A DNA stretch of 64,000 bases from Suillus spraguei (taxonomy: Eukaryota; Basidiomycota; Agaricomycetes; Boletales; Suillaceae). Under the pieces are notes generated by a model that saw nothing but the letters and a program-made list of their open reading frames with translations, searched no databases and was not told the DNA's origin. Location of the stretch: positions 62,001 to 126,000 of the forward strand of contig JABCPU010000130.1 in assembly GCA_016800925.1 (NCBI GenBank), written 5' to 3'. Below, in pieces: positions 48,301 through 60,229 of this stretch; the stretch's first letter is position 1, and every line of letters begins with the position of its first letter. The position numbers and the translations under genes are program-made.

Positions 48301-49798
48301 CCGCTTGACGACTTGAAAACTTATGGGGCCCCTGATTGACACTGCCCAAAAAGATGACATGGACAGTAAAGTTCAAGTCTGAACGTCTACGAGAAAATAG
48401 AATTGCCATGATGAGGGACGAAGATTAAGATAATTCTAATTCACCATCATTAGCAGCAAGTTCAGTGTGATTGACATTACCACTAAGTATACACGGAGTT
48501 TCTGGAAACACAGAAGGAAATGAGCAGATACTAGAAAACAAGGACAGTGAAACACTGTTACCACCTTGAAGGCCAGACATGGAGGATTGGAGACAGGAGT
48601 CTCATCTTCCCACAAAACGGTGGTCACACAGCAATGTAGTTCATCCCAAACATAACATCGAGATCTCACGCGATCTCGAACTCGACATCGGCAGTGAGAG
48701 CACGGCAATAAATCACTGAGGCCATAGGGATTTAAGCGAAACGCGAACTTGGGCCCAAACGGCTGAGCGAACGAGCAATCGAAGAAGACGGGAGAGGAAT
48801 ACCATTCAAGGACAAGAGCAACAGACACAGGAAAAAAATTCATTTGAATGATCTCCCAGTGGTAAAACACGATGTAACTCACTCCCTTATGATAGCGGGA
48901 ATAAATCTACAAGACACATTAGCACAGGGTGTTCGGAAACAAATGCAAGCACTTACCTTACTAGGAAGGTTCTGAGAAGTGGAAGCCTTGGAAGTATAGC
49001 ACGGTGGGTCTGGCTTTCCATAGAGCAGCAGTCTTCGTACGAATATCTGCTCTCTTCTGCACACAACGGGGGCAACAAGGGCCAGTACAGATACGGACAG
49101 AGTTTGCAAGCCGTTGTGATAATATTGATCGTCGTAATGAGACCATACATGATTGTCACGCTGTCTCAAAGCCATATGGGATACGGCAGAAGGAGAAAAG
49201 ACAGTGGGAATATACTTCAGGCTAGATAGACCGGTTGAAATGTCTGTTAAGAATTATACCAACTGTCGATAGTAGGAATGCGCGCAGGACCAGATGTCAA
49301 CTCCACGGTGACCCCATTATGATTGGAAAAAAAACGCAACACAATGCAGTCATGCAGAAAAGACGATAGCACGGAGAAATCTCGACTCACCGTTAACATA
49401 AATAACAGTGGGAATATCAGTGAAGGGTCCAATGACTTGATAACAACTAAAGACACAGTCGACGATTAAGATCAACATACGCAGTGAGAAACACAACACC
49501 AACTACTGTCATAGCGGGAATGAAGCACTGCGCAGCCTGAGTGAGTCGCATATCCTGGAGAGTAAGGGCTGCTCAGTGAGCTCAGGGAAGGAATCCCAAG
49601 GATAGAGCCACTGATGTTGTGATATTAATAGCAATGCTCGCCAGCAGTTGCGGATCTACCTCAGTGAGCACGGCGCGCAGAGTCGCCGCAGACTGGCGTA
49701 GAACTGATTTGTGACAGGACCATAGTGTGAATAGGTGCATAGGTTGCGGCATATCGGCAAATCGAACCGTAACCTATCGTCCACCATAATATCGAGCA
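48301..49798. other. No supported gene; possible membrane-protein relic on the minus strand
   Basis: Minus-strand frames at 48436-49540 are hydrophobic in places (FTDIPTVIYVNG, MYGLITTINIITTACKL), which suggests a membrane protein gene broken into pieces. I could not build a continuous exon chain and do not recognise the family. Confidence 0.3.
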
Positions 49799-50000
49799 TC
49801 AATTTCTCAACTTTGTTGCTGCTGCTGCAGGTTCAAATGATGGAGTAATGAGTGAGAGATCAAGAATCAGGATGAGACGGACCGGGGGTTTAAGCGAACC
49901 TTCCATGGCTACGAAGAAGAAAATCGTCAATTATGGCTGCAGGTTCTGCCGAATCCTACCACTCCACAGCAATGACAATTTCAAAAAATCAATCAACTTG
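49799..50000 (+). repeat. Direct duplicate of the region upstream of TPR-HET copy 1
   Basis: Bases 49799-49950 and 50697-50855 are two copies of one segment (shared words: tctcaactttgt, atcaggatgagac, gggtttaagcgaacctt, gctacgaagaag). The left copy keeps an ATG (ATGGCTACGAAG) where the right copy has GTG. The small secreted protein gene lies between them. Confidence 0.7.
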
Positions 50001-50025
50001 ATCGTGCCCCTGAGTATATGCAGGA

Positions 50026-50033
50026 TATAAAAG
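50026..50033 (+). promoter_or_regulatory. TATA box of secreted protein gene 1
   Basis: TATAAAAG lies 89 bp before the ATG at 50115. The same box sits before the two paralogues at comparable distances (54629 and 59765). Confidence 0.7.
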
Positions 50034-50114
50034 CTGATCTTCGTCTTACAGTGTTCCCCCATCTTCAGAGATATCTATCCCCCTCAAGAGATTATGTATC
50101 GCCTCGCACAGAAA

Positions 50115-50346
50115 ATGCGTTTATCCATCCTCGCCGTTGCTGTTGCTTTGACAGCATCTATGCTTGTCAGTGCATGTGCGTCGTCCGCAGGAGATCCTTG
50201 TGATGCAAACCATAGTTGTTGCACCGAGGACGGCTTGACTTGTGGTGCCAATAATGTGAGTATGGGCAGATCGCTATGCAACCAGGATTCAACCACTCAC
50301 CTGCGCGCCTCTGAATGGACATCAGGTCTGCGTCATATTTACTTAG
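50115..50346 (+). CDS. Small secreted cysteine-rich protein 1
   Basis: The product is 53 residues from two exons, 50115-50255 and 50326-50346, separated by a 70-nt intron. A signal peptide (MRLSILAVAVALTASMLVSA) precedes a short mature part with cysteines in the pattern C-x7-C-x5-CC-x6-C-x5-C (ACASSAGDPC, HSCCTEDG, LTCGANN and then VCV after the intron). This is knottin-like. I prefer this start to the upstream ATG at 50094 because MRLS matches the paralogues. It is followed by TPR-HET copy 1. The function is unknown; such proteins in mushrooms may act at the cell surface or as effectors, but nothing here shows that. Confidence 0.7.
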
Positions 50347-50836
50347 AAATTGAGCCGGCAGCCAGAGTGGCACGCCGAGTCGGTAATTATTCTTTCTGCT
50401 TTCGCTTTGGCATTATGGCTGATGGTACAATATCTAGTTCGGAGCCCATCAGTACAGTTGTATTTGGAGTCTTCGACAAGTTTTCATACTGCTCGAGCAA
50501 TGGTGTAGATGTTTGAATTTAATGCCTGGTCCTTAACTGGCGTGAAATCACCAAACTCATTGCTGCGGCACTGCGGCAGTAAGCGAGCGGGTGCTATCGC
50601 CGTGCAATGATAATACCATCAATTATTGACGCATAAAAGCTGACAAAAAGTGCTGCAATAGGCTCCCGCCTTTGCGAGGGTAGAGTGAGTGAGAGAAAAT
50701 AAGCAACTTCTCAACTTTGTCACTGCGCCGGCAGGGTCACTGCCGGTTCAAATAATGAAGTAATGAGTAGAGATCAGAATTCAGGATGAGACCGAGGGTT
50801 TAAGCGAACCTTCTGTGGCTACGAAGAAGAGGATCG

Positions 50837-51190
50837 TTGATGCCTGCTGGGAATATAGGTTCAACTCGGAATCAAGGCCTTAGACGGTACATATTACAAT
50901 GAAGCCACTGACCATTTAACTGCCGCTCTCAGCTCCAGCAATCTATCATCGAAATCGGACATTCATGAGATATATGAAGACTTGGTAGTGATACATTAAC
51001 ACACATCCCTTATCTAGCTCTTCGGATGGGATCTCAAATCTTTGTGGCTCACCGCGCACCAGAAACATTATGAAGCACTCCTTCGGGCAGGTAAACTTGA
51101 AGACGCCATGAAATCGTACCGACACATGATGGTTTCGAGTAATGATATTACAATGGCTGACTGCCTTGAATGGTCCAAAGGCAAGTCTGG
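50837..51190 (+). pseudogene. TPR-like module upstream of TPR-HET copy 1
   Basis: The reading ALDGTYYNEATDHLTAAL and DIHEIYEDLV is followed after a short intron (about 50988-51017) by LFGWDLKSLWLTAHQKHYEA, LLRAGKLEDAMKSYRHMM and MADCLEWSKG. This is a tetratricopeptide-like block that recurs in mushroom genomes in front of several different domains. Its start codon appears lost (GTG where the duplicate at 49905 has ATG). It ends at the junction caagtctgga, just before the TPR-HET ATG. Confidence 0.55.
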
Positions 51191-51198
51191 AGCACATA

Positions 51199-53368
51199 AT
51201 GTCACACAGGCTACAATCCTCATCCGAATTTCACTCAGCTTTCACGGAAGAATGCGGCGCTTCCTTTCTTGCCAGCGGAGATGCTGCCCTCGCTGTAAAT
51301 GACCATGACAGCGCTATTGACTTATATTCGGCGGCGATCGACCTGGACTTTGCATCCGACATCGTCTTTACACATCGCAGCAAGGTAAAGTTAGGTGAAA
51401 TGCTATGAGAGGATGCGCTTCTCGACACGCAGAAGGTGCGATGGCATGTAAGTTTTTGTAGCCCGTGTTTGCACAGGTTACCGAACTTAATCCTTCATCT
51501 CACGTTGAATACCATTTGACCCATACAGCTCTGCGTGGCGCGCAACGCTACGACGAAGCCATCGAGGCCTTCACCATCGTGTTGTCCAAGTTGGAAATTG
51601 CTCCCGAAGCGCGGGTACGAGGTGAGCCTGGGAACACTCTGCATCATCCCGAAATGCTTATCTGATTTTGCAGAGTTGCACCAGCAGTATTTCAGTCCAT
51701 CCGCAGCAGGAGACGTTATTCAACGAACAGTTTGGATGGAGCTCGAAAACGCCCTACTTCGCCTACTCAACACCTCCACGGGCCTTTCGTGCGATCGAGC
51801 GGCACAGATACACTCCTTCCAAATGAGTACAGAGTACAACGAGCTTGTCTCATTTCCAACAAAGGACTCGAACTTCCAAACGGTACACATCAAAGACGTA
51901 GTTGAGACGTACTTCCGCTGCGTCCTGCTATCTCACAGGTGGGAAGAGACGGAGGCACTGCTGCATGGCATGACATTCAAGACAAAGTCGTGTACGAGTT
52001 GAACGACTTTAGTGGCATCACAAAACTGCAGTCGTTTTGCAAAATCGCTCGTGATGCTGGGTATTACTGGGCATGGATGGACACATGCTGCATCGACAAG
52101 AAGAGCAATACGGAACTTCAATAATCGGTCAACTCCATGTTTGTCTGGCACCGCCACTCAGCGCTTACCATTGTCCACCTGTCGTCCCTCCTTCATCCCA
52201 TCCCGGTGCACTGGCAAGGAGTGTTTGGAACGAACGAGGATGGACCTTCCAAGAATTTTTCGTTCCAAAAGTTGTCATCTTTTATCAGAAGGATTGGTCC
52301 TTATATCTCGGCGATCGCTCTTCCAATCACAAAGACCCCCCTGCGATCATGAAGGCGTTGGAGGATGCGACGGGCATAGATGCACAGGCCCTCGTGACCT
52401 TCCGTCCAGGTATGAACGGCGCCCGAGAGAAACTGCAATGGGCATCGAAGCGCGTCACCACTGTGCAGGACGACGTTGCGTACTCATTGTTTGGCATATT
52501 TAGAATCACCCTACCCGTCATTTATGGCGAGAAGAAGCAACATGCGCTTGTGCGGCTCCTGCAGGAGATCGTTGCTCAATCAGGCGACATTACGGTCCTC
52601 GACTGGATCGGACAACCGTCCGAGTTCAATAAATGTAAATGTCTTCCAGCCCATACCACCTCTTACACTACTCCTCCACGTACCCCTCCACCTTTGTCTG
52701 AAGATCAGATTCAGACACAAGTCTCGCCGCTGGAACAAATCATGGGTACAGGTGTGGCATTGAAACTTTACGACCAGCTTGAGCAGCTGAGAGCTTCCCG
52801 CTTCGCAAACTGCAGACTTCATCTGCCTTGCATTTCATTCCGTGTCACGGAAGTCAGATGGAGACGGGATCTAGCCCAGGAAACTCCCATCACGTATAGA
52901 ATCAAGGCAGACGGGCTTCAGGACTTGCTGATCGCTACGGAAGAAACCCTAGTTCAGTTCTCGCGGGAAAACCCCATTCGGCAGACATTCTTACTTGTCC
53001 GTCCATGGGATCGGTATCTCCTCGGGGTACCTGGCTTTGCAGAGCAGGCTGACTTCACAGATGATATGGAGAGCATAGGAGATTGGACCAAGCCCGGGTC
53101 CCCGACGGACGACTCCTGGATGGACGACTCCAACGAGTTACCCAGCGGTTCGGCTGTTGAAGAGGAGCCTGGCTCACGAGCGTTACAGTTGATGGTTCAT
53201 CTCGGACAGCCTTTCGACGCATTTTTGTTAGGACAACAGCGTGTCGGAGAATACAAGAGGATCGCATCGGACAATAGTATCGTTGCACAAGTCAAAGACC
53301 TTGCTTCGGTTGATCATATAGACGTTGGTACCATTGTCCGAAAATGGTCGCTTGAAATGAATTTGTAA
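51199..53368 (+). pseudogene. TPR-HET domain gene, copy 1 (disabled)
   Basis: This is an incompatibility-type HET-domain gene with an N-terminal TPR (SGDAALAVNDHDSAIDLYSA, RGAQRYDEAIEAFTIVLSKL) and a HET domain: CVLLSHRWEE, AGYYWAWMDTCCIDKKSN, WNERGWTFQEFFVPKVVIFY and AYSLFGIFRITLPVIYGE. Compared with copy 2 (61800-63925), two nonsense substitutions are visible: TGG to TGA at 51406-51408 and GAA to TAA at 52122-52124. Small indels before and after the second one shift the frame; from 52073 the frame is open to 53368 (431 codons). Because these are substitutions, not homopolymer indels, I consider the gene truly dead. HET proteins trigger cell death on non-self fusion in other fungi; that role is from family knowledge. 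Confidence 0.8.
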
Positions 53369-54628
53369 GATTTTCCGAACATAACATTAACATTTAGAAA
53401 GGACTGGCCATGGTTGGTGAATTTCTACCTTAGTACATTACTGTAAACATCTCAAAAATATCAACCCCAATGGTTTTTCCCAACAAGTCTCGAGGTGCGA
53501 CCAGAGTATAATCATCTTTCCAAGTCTAGCTGAAATAATGCGGGTAGCTCGCTCCATAGAGATGGCGAACTTCCTTCAGCCTGCTTCTAATCCTGTGGCG
53601 ATATAATTGACAAGTTGGCAGCTCCTCCATTGCAGCACGCCCGCGAAGAGTCGCGAGGACATCCGAAGTACCCTGACATTCTTCATGTACTTTGTTCATA
53701 ATTTCCATTCGTTGGGTTTCCCTACACCCATCCGTCACGCAGTGCATCTCACTGTCAACATCACCAACCTCGGTTGTGAGCATTGAATGAGTGACTTGCA
53801 GAAGACCTTCCCTGCCTAGAAGGAGGCATTGGAAATCTCTTGCTGTGAGGAGATCCCAATTTGCAAGATATTTTTGTCCGTATTTTTGACCATGATGTCT
53901 TGTCAGCTCTCTACATTGCATAGTCTTCCATTTCGCTCATTGCACTGCAGCACCGCATCAAAACGCCCTCCTTCGTTGATTTCCCTTTTTGTGCTAGCAC
54001 CACCCCTTTTGTAATACACCAGAGCACGACGCTCCCAGCACCTGATCTCGTCTTCTTAGCTGGACTCAAAACCTCTGGTGCCCTATGCAAACAAGATGAT
54101 CAAGGTATAAGCGTGTTGCCCGCTAGATATCCCGTGTACCCAGGGCTTGCTTGCTTGGTTATCCGTCTCGAAATTCTGAAGCAACAAAAAGAAGCATCTA
54201 AATGCTATCGCGATCTCATATTGTACATATATATAAGTACAAGAATATCATGTCCGGTACCCTGGCTCTCCAACTCGTTGAGCGCCGATGTTCCGATAGG
54301 TCACCATAAACATTATGAGGGGCCTGCATTCCTCCGCGCACATCGTATCTAGTGCCACGTCTGTGCCCACTATGAAATGTACATTTTAGAGAAGAAACGT
54401 CAGGGCGTACAGTGATACTTATAATAGCCTGCAGTGCGTAATGTTCAGGACTACTTAATTTGGGTTTTACCGATCACTGGCACGGCGTTACGGTGGGTTT
54501 CCTTATAGTGCTCTTCTGTCGGAGAATGTCAGGAACGTAACAAATCAAGTCTGATGTCTGCTGGCAGTGCAAATGTCGCCTGTTTGAAGATGTATTTCAG
54601 ATGGACAGGATCTGCACACCATTCAGCA
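53369..54628. other. Left unit of a segmental duplication, upstream part
   Basis: From about 53880 the sequence is repeated at about 58960 (shared words: ttgtgctagcaccacccctt, taatacaccagagcacgac, aaacctctgg). It carries the promoter side of secreted protein gene 2. No other gene is supported. Confidence 0.6.
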
Positions 54629-54636
54629 CATAAAAG
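54629..54636 (+). promoter_or_regulatory. TATA-like box of secreted protein gene 2
   Basis: CATAAAAG lies 76 bp before the ATG at 54705. It is the counterpart of TATAAAAG before the other two members, with the first T changed. Confidence 0.55.
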
Positions 54637-54704
54637 CAAGCCGCCATCCTCCTACCGTCCCCTTCAGCTTCAGTTTTTGCATCCCAGATAACATCTCACA
54701 AACA

Positions 54705-54836
54705 ATGCGTCTCTCTTTCATCCTCGTAGTTGCTGCTGCATTCAGCTTAACAGCAGCTATGCCTACCGGAAGTTATTGTCCAGCGACCGATATTATTGCG
54801 TGCGCAATCCTGCTTGCTGTTACTTTGAAGCAGTAG
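54705..54836 (+). CDS. Small secreted protein 2, frame altered
   Basis: The signal peptide MRLSFILVVAAAFSLTAAMP is nearly identical to that of secreted protein 3. The annotated frame ends after 43 residues with few cysteines. One base out of phase, the sequence reads YYCVRNPACCYFEAVE and ends at 54841, which restores a C...CC pattern like its paralogues. So either one base is missing near 54785 or the protein has drifted. The gene lies in the left unit of the segmental duplication 53880-55150. Confidence 0.5.
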   Translation: MRLSFILVVAAAFSLTAAMPTGSYCPATDIIACAILLAVTLKQ

Positions 54837-55585
54837 AATAAATATGACTCGAGACGTATGTGAGCAGAATTAGTTTTCATTCAATCCCATAACTCACCGG
54901 CGTGTTAGACTACAATTATGTATGTGTGTTCAAACGCGTCCCATCACCGCAAGCTTACTATTCACAAGTAGTAGCGAATGGATTCATCATTTTCGTTAAA
55001 CGGTGTCTGAAACGGTTGGCCGTGAAAGAAATGCCATTGTCAAGAATGTGGTTGGCAAAATGATAGTTCGAAGGGTCCGAAATGCCATTACAATACAGTA
55101 TTGCAAAGAGCTAAATGATAAACCGCACGAGCAGTGCAAAACAGCATATGAATCGCGTCTGATGTCTGCCTGAACTGAAGATTAGACTGCCGTGAGTAAT
55201 GGGTATAAACTGATCGATCGTGGAAATCCACTTGGTCCAAGGGTCGATATTCGATAGGGATGCATGAAAGCTGGCACACAATGGGCGGTGTCATGGGACA
55301 CAATATGCCTTATTCATTCTTGATCCGTACAATGTCCAGCATGTAACAAGGATTATCCAATAACATTATAAAAGGTCCACAAGCGATAACAAGGACAAGA
55401 AAACACACGGAATATTCGACCCAAAGAAAGCGTCAATGATTTGGTCAAATATACATATGATAGAATGAGATAGTCATAAAGAGAAAACATTCGTGAAGAA
55501 CTGGAGAAAATACTAGAGCACGGCAGCAGGAAGTTAGCAGCAGTGACAGATACAGGCCAAGGAAGACGTACAGTCGTACATTGGA
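54837..55585. other. Downstream part of the left duplication unit
   Basis: Bases 54860-55132 match 59970-60225 (shared words: gtatgtgtgtt, cgcgtccc, aatgatagttcgaagg, gagctaaatgataaaccgcacgagca). No gene is supported. Confidence 0.6.
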
Positions 55586-57006
55586 CTATGTTGCATTGCG
55601 GGCAGGAACGATATACCCATAGACCAACTTCTTCGGGCCTTGAGGATTGAATTTGCGACGTGCCTTCTTAGCGCGGGCCTTACTATCAAGGAGGGGTTTG
55701 CATGTGCGCTGATGCCGATTCAAAGAATCGGACCTCGACCAGCGCTTGCCACAATAGGGGCATTCGTAGGATGTAGTATAGTGGACGCCCTCAATGTGGC
55801 GGCCCAAACTGTACATTGCCTGTGCTTTCGAGCAACCCTCGAATTTGCAGGGAGCCGTGTCTGTGGATTTCACGCCGTGCCAATACAGGAGGTGATGTGC
55901 GACGCGGGCCTTGCTCATCTCTACAAACAGCCCACAGGGTTGGTCTGTCCAATCGCATGCTCGTACGCAAGTCATCCCTTCGGGTAGTTCATTCGTAATC
56001 TTGGCGGACCGGTTGGAGTAGGAATCATCAAGTTCCATCGCCCCAAATCGCCTCGTTCGAAGAAGATTACCGCAAGCATCATGAGTCCTGCGGCGGCTGA
56101 TGTCTACCGGGTTCGGGTCGTGAACGGGCATAGCCATAACTACAGCACTGGCGTCTGCTAGTCTGTAAGCACCAAATTTACCATCTCTAATTTCGTCTTC
56201 GTCGTCGTCCAAGCATCTGCGCTTACGTGTGGTAGGTGCAGGAGACGCACTCGAATTATCGTCCTCGGATTTAAAGTGGCGAGTTCTGCGCTTGGCACAT
56301 GCCGTCCCGTCAGGAGCAGAGGAAGATGGCTCCAGGTTGTCGCCATCACTCAGATTCATTGTCGCGTGAGAGCCTGGCGCGGCCGGCAAAAAGGTTTCGA
56401 CATTCGCCATCGTGTCCACGATAGCATCAGGGTATGTGTAGCCAGGATGTTCCTCTGCAAAGGGAATAGAGTGCGCGTTTTGCTCCCGGGGGGATGGCGG
56501 TCTCAGGCCATACGCGCGGGGATCCCCCGCTGCCCACAGCTCCAGGTCGATGATAGGGGGATAGTAATTTTGAGCAAAATTGGGTCCATTCGCATACAAA
56601 CCATTATCATGATCGGACTGGGACCATACAGGGTTTTCTGGCGCCGCTTCAGGGACTGCTGGGGGCTGCGGATAATCGTATTGGCTCGGGTCCAATGAAG
56701 GAAACTGGGGTAGGCCAGCCACCGGAGCGGTGAATTGGTTCAACGTTGGAAAAGATGTTGGATCATGATCATCTGGGACATCCTTAGACTCCATTGTTAA
56801 AGATCTGGAGAAATAAATGAGAGATGGTGTGCACTCGGTTGGGGTGGCACGTACTTTAGGTCTGGATCTTCCTCGCACAACTCAGCCCATCTGCCAAAGG
56901 CCGTCAGTTTGAGTCGATCATTTGAACAAAGTGGAACTACATACTGAGCCCTCATGTAGGCCCAATCTTCGGGCTGAAGATATTCTCGGGGGTCTTCCGA
57001 GACCAT
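55586..57006 (-). CDS. C2H2 zinc-finger protein
   Basis: Three exons (57006-56945, 56890-56855 and 56804-55586) give a continuous frame of 438 residues. It starts MVSEDPREYLQPEDWAYMR and continues across both introns as AQWAELCEEDPDLKSLTMES. The middle is Pro/Asp-rich and disordered, with a basic RKRRCLDDDEDE that may act as a nuclear signal. The C-terminal quarter has Cys/His pairs: CDWTDQPCG with HHLLYWH, CKFEGC with HIEGVH, and a classical finger YECPYCGKRWSRSDSLNRHQ, followed by a basic tail KARAKKARRKFNPQG. This fits a nuclear DNA-binding regulator, but the targets cannot be read from sequence. It sits between the two units of the secreted-protein duplication and on the other strand. Confidence 0.85.
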
Positions 57007-58200
57007 GTTAGGGATGGATTCGGAGTGGATTACAGGTTGAGAACACGGAAGGGTGGACCTGCTAAGAACATTATGAGGTGAACCGCGTCATTCGACTCGA
57101 GATTGAACACCAACCTATCCAAAAGCATTTGAAGACTGTTGTATGAGGCATTGAATGGGGAAGACATCGTCAGCATATGAAGATACCGAGTCGACATGGG
57201 GGTAGACTTACGTGGCGATATCGATGAATTAAACGAGCGATATGAGATGGCTTAGATCACAAGATGAAGTATTAGAGTAAAGAGGAGGAGAGATAGTGAA
57301 GTGAAGGAGATAACAACGTCAGCTTTTAACCTCACAAAATGTGGAGCAGTGTTAAAAAAAATGAAAGCACCTGTGGACTTGCATTGTCCACATGGCACAA
57401 AAAAGGAAGCGTGTGTGGTTACTTCAATATGACAAACGAATCTGTGGTTACTGTTTTGAAGTACCACACGTGCATAAATCCACAGCAGTAAAAGGTTTTC
57501 ACCACACTTCACCCATTCTTTGTAGACCTAGACGCGTGTGAGACAATAAAGTAAGTACTGACGCTTCTTTACTAGAGGATATGACATTACAAGTGCGCGC
57601 AAAAGTACAATTCCACTGAGGTTCAAGGTATCGCAACAATGCCATTTTTGTGGCGTATGGTCAGAGCACACTCAACCACGATCATCAGCTTTGGCAGCGA
57701 TACCCGCTTTGGACAGCAGCAAGCAACCTCCAGCACAAGCGGGCAGTTGGTATATTACAGCCGAATATTGTGCAATAGAGAAACAGCAGATGTGAAGGTA
57801 CGTAGCATCCAATGCCTGAAATCGATATGTGTATGTAGTGTCAATCGCATGTTTCATTGTAAACGTGCAAAGATACTTACATTCGCTGTTCGTTGCGTTA
57901 CGACACACCTAGTCCTCACACCTGACATGGGAACTGGTGGGCTTTATATCATCTAGCTACTCCATGAACAATGCAATACTCTTTCAGATCGGAACCATGT
58001 CACGGCCTTCACATTTCCGTTTGCATGAAGATATTAGGCGCTAGCTTGCAAGAGCACGTAGCCTGTAACATCCTGGTCATCATGATACGAAGGTAGAATT
58101 CTCTGAACTAGATGTCAACAGTTTTTATTTTGAATCAGAAACATTGCCTGACAAACTTAATAACATATCACTTAACCAGGCATATCAATACGCGTGACTC
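57007..58200. other. No supported gene
   Basis: This region contains the promoter side of the C2H2 gene. Open frames near 57640-57956 overlap on both strands without a recognisable product. Confidence 0.35.
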
Positions 58201-58206
58201 TTGTTA

Positions 58207-58482
58207 TCACGATTCTGTCAGAGGTATGAAACTGCATGTATAACGCAAGGCTTGTGTTGATGTCAGAAGTTGCCGTATAGCAAGTTGTAATGTCTGATTA
58301 TGTAGTAGAACGTGACGAGCGTACGCGGTGTTTTGGTCTGTTGTCCAATGGCTTCCAAGAGTTTCCTTGTTCGGAAGTTGCACTCCTAAGTTCTCAAATC
58401 GTTCAATGTGTGTGGACAGTATTTCAAATGATTTTAGAGGGGCATTTTTTGCGGTGAAGAGACTGGATGATGGACTTGACAA
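58207..58482 (-). CDS. Hypothetical 91-residue protein
   Basis: This is a single frame with a normal amino-acid mix (FEILSTHIERFENLGVQLP, TAYARHVLLHNQTLQLAIRQ). No domain is recognised. It is intronless and could be a fragment of a larger gene. Confidence 0.25.
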   Translation of the reverse strand: MSSPSSSLFTAKNAPLKSFEILSTHIERFENLGVQLPNKETLGSHWTTDQNTAYARHVLLHNQTLQLAIRQLLTSTQALRYTCSFIPLTES

Positions 58483-59764
58483 GAGAATAACAATAACCCA
58501 GTAGTTAGAAAATATATTGTACGAAGGTTATTAATTAATTAAAAGAATCATTGAGACGGTGAACGAAAGGTGAACGTAGATGATGTATTGATAAGTGAAC
58601 GCGTATGCAAAACAAAGTATATACGGGGCACACGAGCAACCACACAATATACCATAAAAAACTAACTACTATCAATACTGCCAAAGGCGCTAGATTTCAG
58701 CTTACTACGTAACTATAGGAGAGTATGTACATGAAGTTACATTTGAGCTCCGCCTGCCGGAAGGAAGAGGATGCAGCCGCAACATCAAATGTTACAAATA
58801 TTTGTCAACTTGCGAGTTTCCAAACAGACTCTTACAGTATGGCCTGAATCTAACCTCTGTTCAGTCCCGACACAGGACCTCCATCACACACAAGAAGCAG
58901 ATTCTAGAAAGAAAAAAGTATCGTGAGACATATGTTGAGGGTTCCCTGATGATATCTTTGTCCACAATTTTGACCGTGAATACATGATATCTTGTTGGCT
59001 CTCTACTTGCATAGTCTTCCATTCCGCTCATCGCATTGCAGCACCACGTCAAAACGCCCTTCTTCATTGTTTTTCCTTTTTGTGCTAGCACCACCCCTTT
59101 GTAATACACCAGAGCACGACACCCCTGGTACCTAATCTCGTCTAGCTGGACTCAAAACCTCTGGCGCTGAAAACAAGATGAATTGAGCATCAAGGTATAA
59201 ATGTATTGCCCGCCAGTGCTTAGTTGATGTCTGGTGTACCACCCAGGGCTTGCTTGATTTTTTGGTAATCCGTCTCGAAATTCTAAAGTAACAAAAAGAA
59301 GTATCTGGATGTTATGGGGAGTTCATGTTGTACATTTAAGTACAAGAACATCATATCCGGTGACACCCTGGCTCCCCCTTCGATCCTCATTGAGCACCGA
59401 TGTTCGGATACATCACCATAGGCATTATCCTGCATCTCTCCACGTACATTATCTCCAGTGCCACGTCTGTGTGCATTATGAAATGAACATTTTAGTGAGG
59501 AAACGCCAGAGTATACAAGTGCTCATCGTTCAGGACTAAGGATTTTACCGATCACTAGCGTTTCTCATGTCACCTATCGGTCTCACGGTGGGCTGCATGT
59601 ACAACGGAAGGGGTTGGAATTACACATTACCAGCGTTTCCTAGTGTTCTTCTTCCGGGAGAATGTCAGGAATGCAACAAATCAAGTCTGATGTCTGCTGG
59701 CAGTGCAGATGTCGTCTGTTTGAAGATGTATTTCAGAGGGACAGGATCTGCACACCATTCAGCA

Positions 59765-59772
59765 TATAAAAG
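59765..59772 (+). promoter_or_regulatory. TATA box of secreted protein gene 3
   Basis: TATAAAAG lies 75 bp before the ATG at 59840. The 20 bp on the right (agcaagccg...) are shared with gene 2. Confidence 0.7.
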
Positions 59773-59839
59773 CAAGCCGTCCTCCCGCTGTTTCCTTCAG
59801 CTTCAGTTTTTGTGCATCCCAGATAACATCTCACAAACA

Positions 59840-59962
59840 ATGCGTCTCTCATTCATCCTCGTAGTCGTTGCTGCGTTCGGCTTAACAGCGGCCACGCCTG
59901 TTGATATTAGTCTTTGTGCATGGCAGCCAGATTGTTGCCAAGACTGCAATGGCCAAAAGTGA
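59840..59962 (+). CDS. Small secreted cysteine-rich protein 3
   Basis: The product is 40 residues. The signal peptide MRLSFILVVVAAFGLTAATP is followed by a very short mature part with C-x6-CC-x2-C (SLCAWQPDCCQDCNGQK). It is complete, intronless and the clearest of the three members. The strong conservation of the signal peptide against a divergent mature part is typical of fast-evolving secreted peptides. The function is unknown. Confidence 0.65.
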   Translation: MRLSFILVVVAAFGLTAATPVDISLCAWQPDCCQDCNGQK

Positions 59963-60229
59963 ACCCACTGCTGTTACTTCGGACTCGTGACTTAGTACAA
60001 TCATGTATGTGTGTTAAACGCGTCCCGTCACCGCAAGCTAGCTACTGACACCCACAGCTTGTAGCAGCTACTAAATTCGTCTCATTGGGCCGAAGGGCGG
60101 CTAAAACAACTGGCCAGTGAAAGAATGCCATTGTCAAGAATGTAGTAGTCGAAATGATAGTTCGAAGGATCCGAAATACCATTAAAATACAGTACTGCAA
60201 AGAGCTAAATGATAAACCGCACGAGCAAT

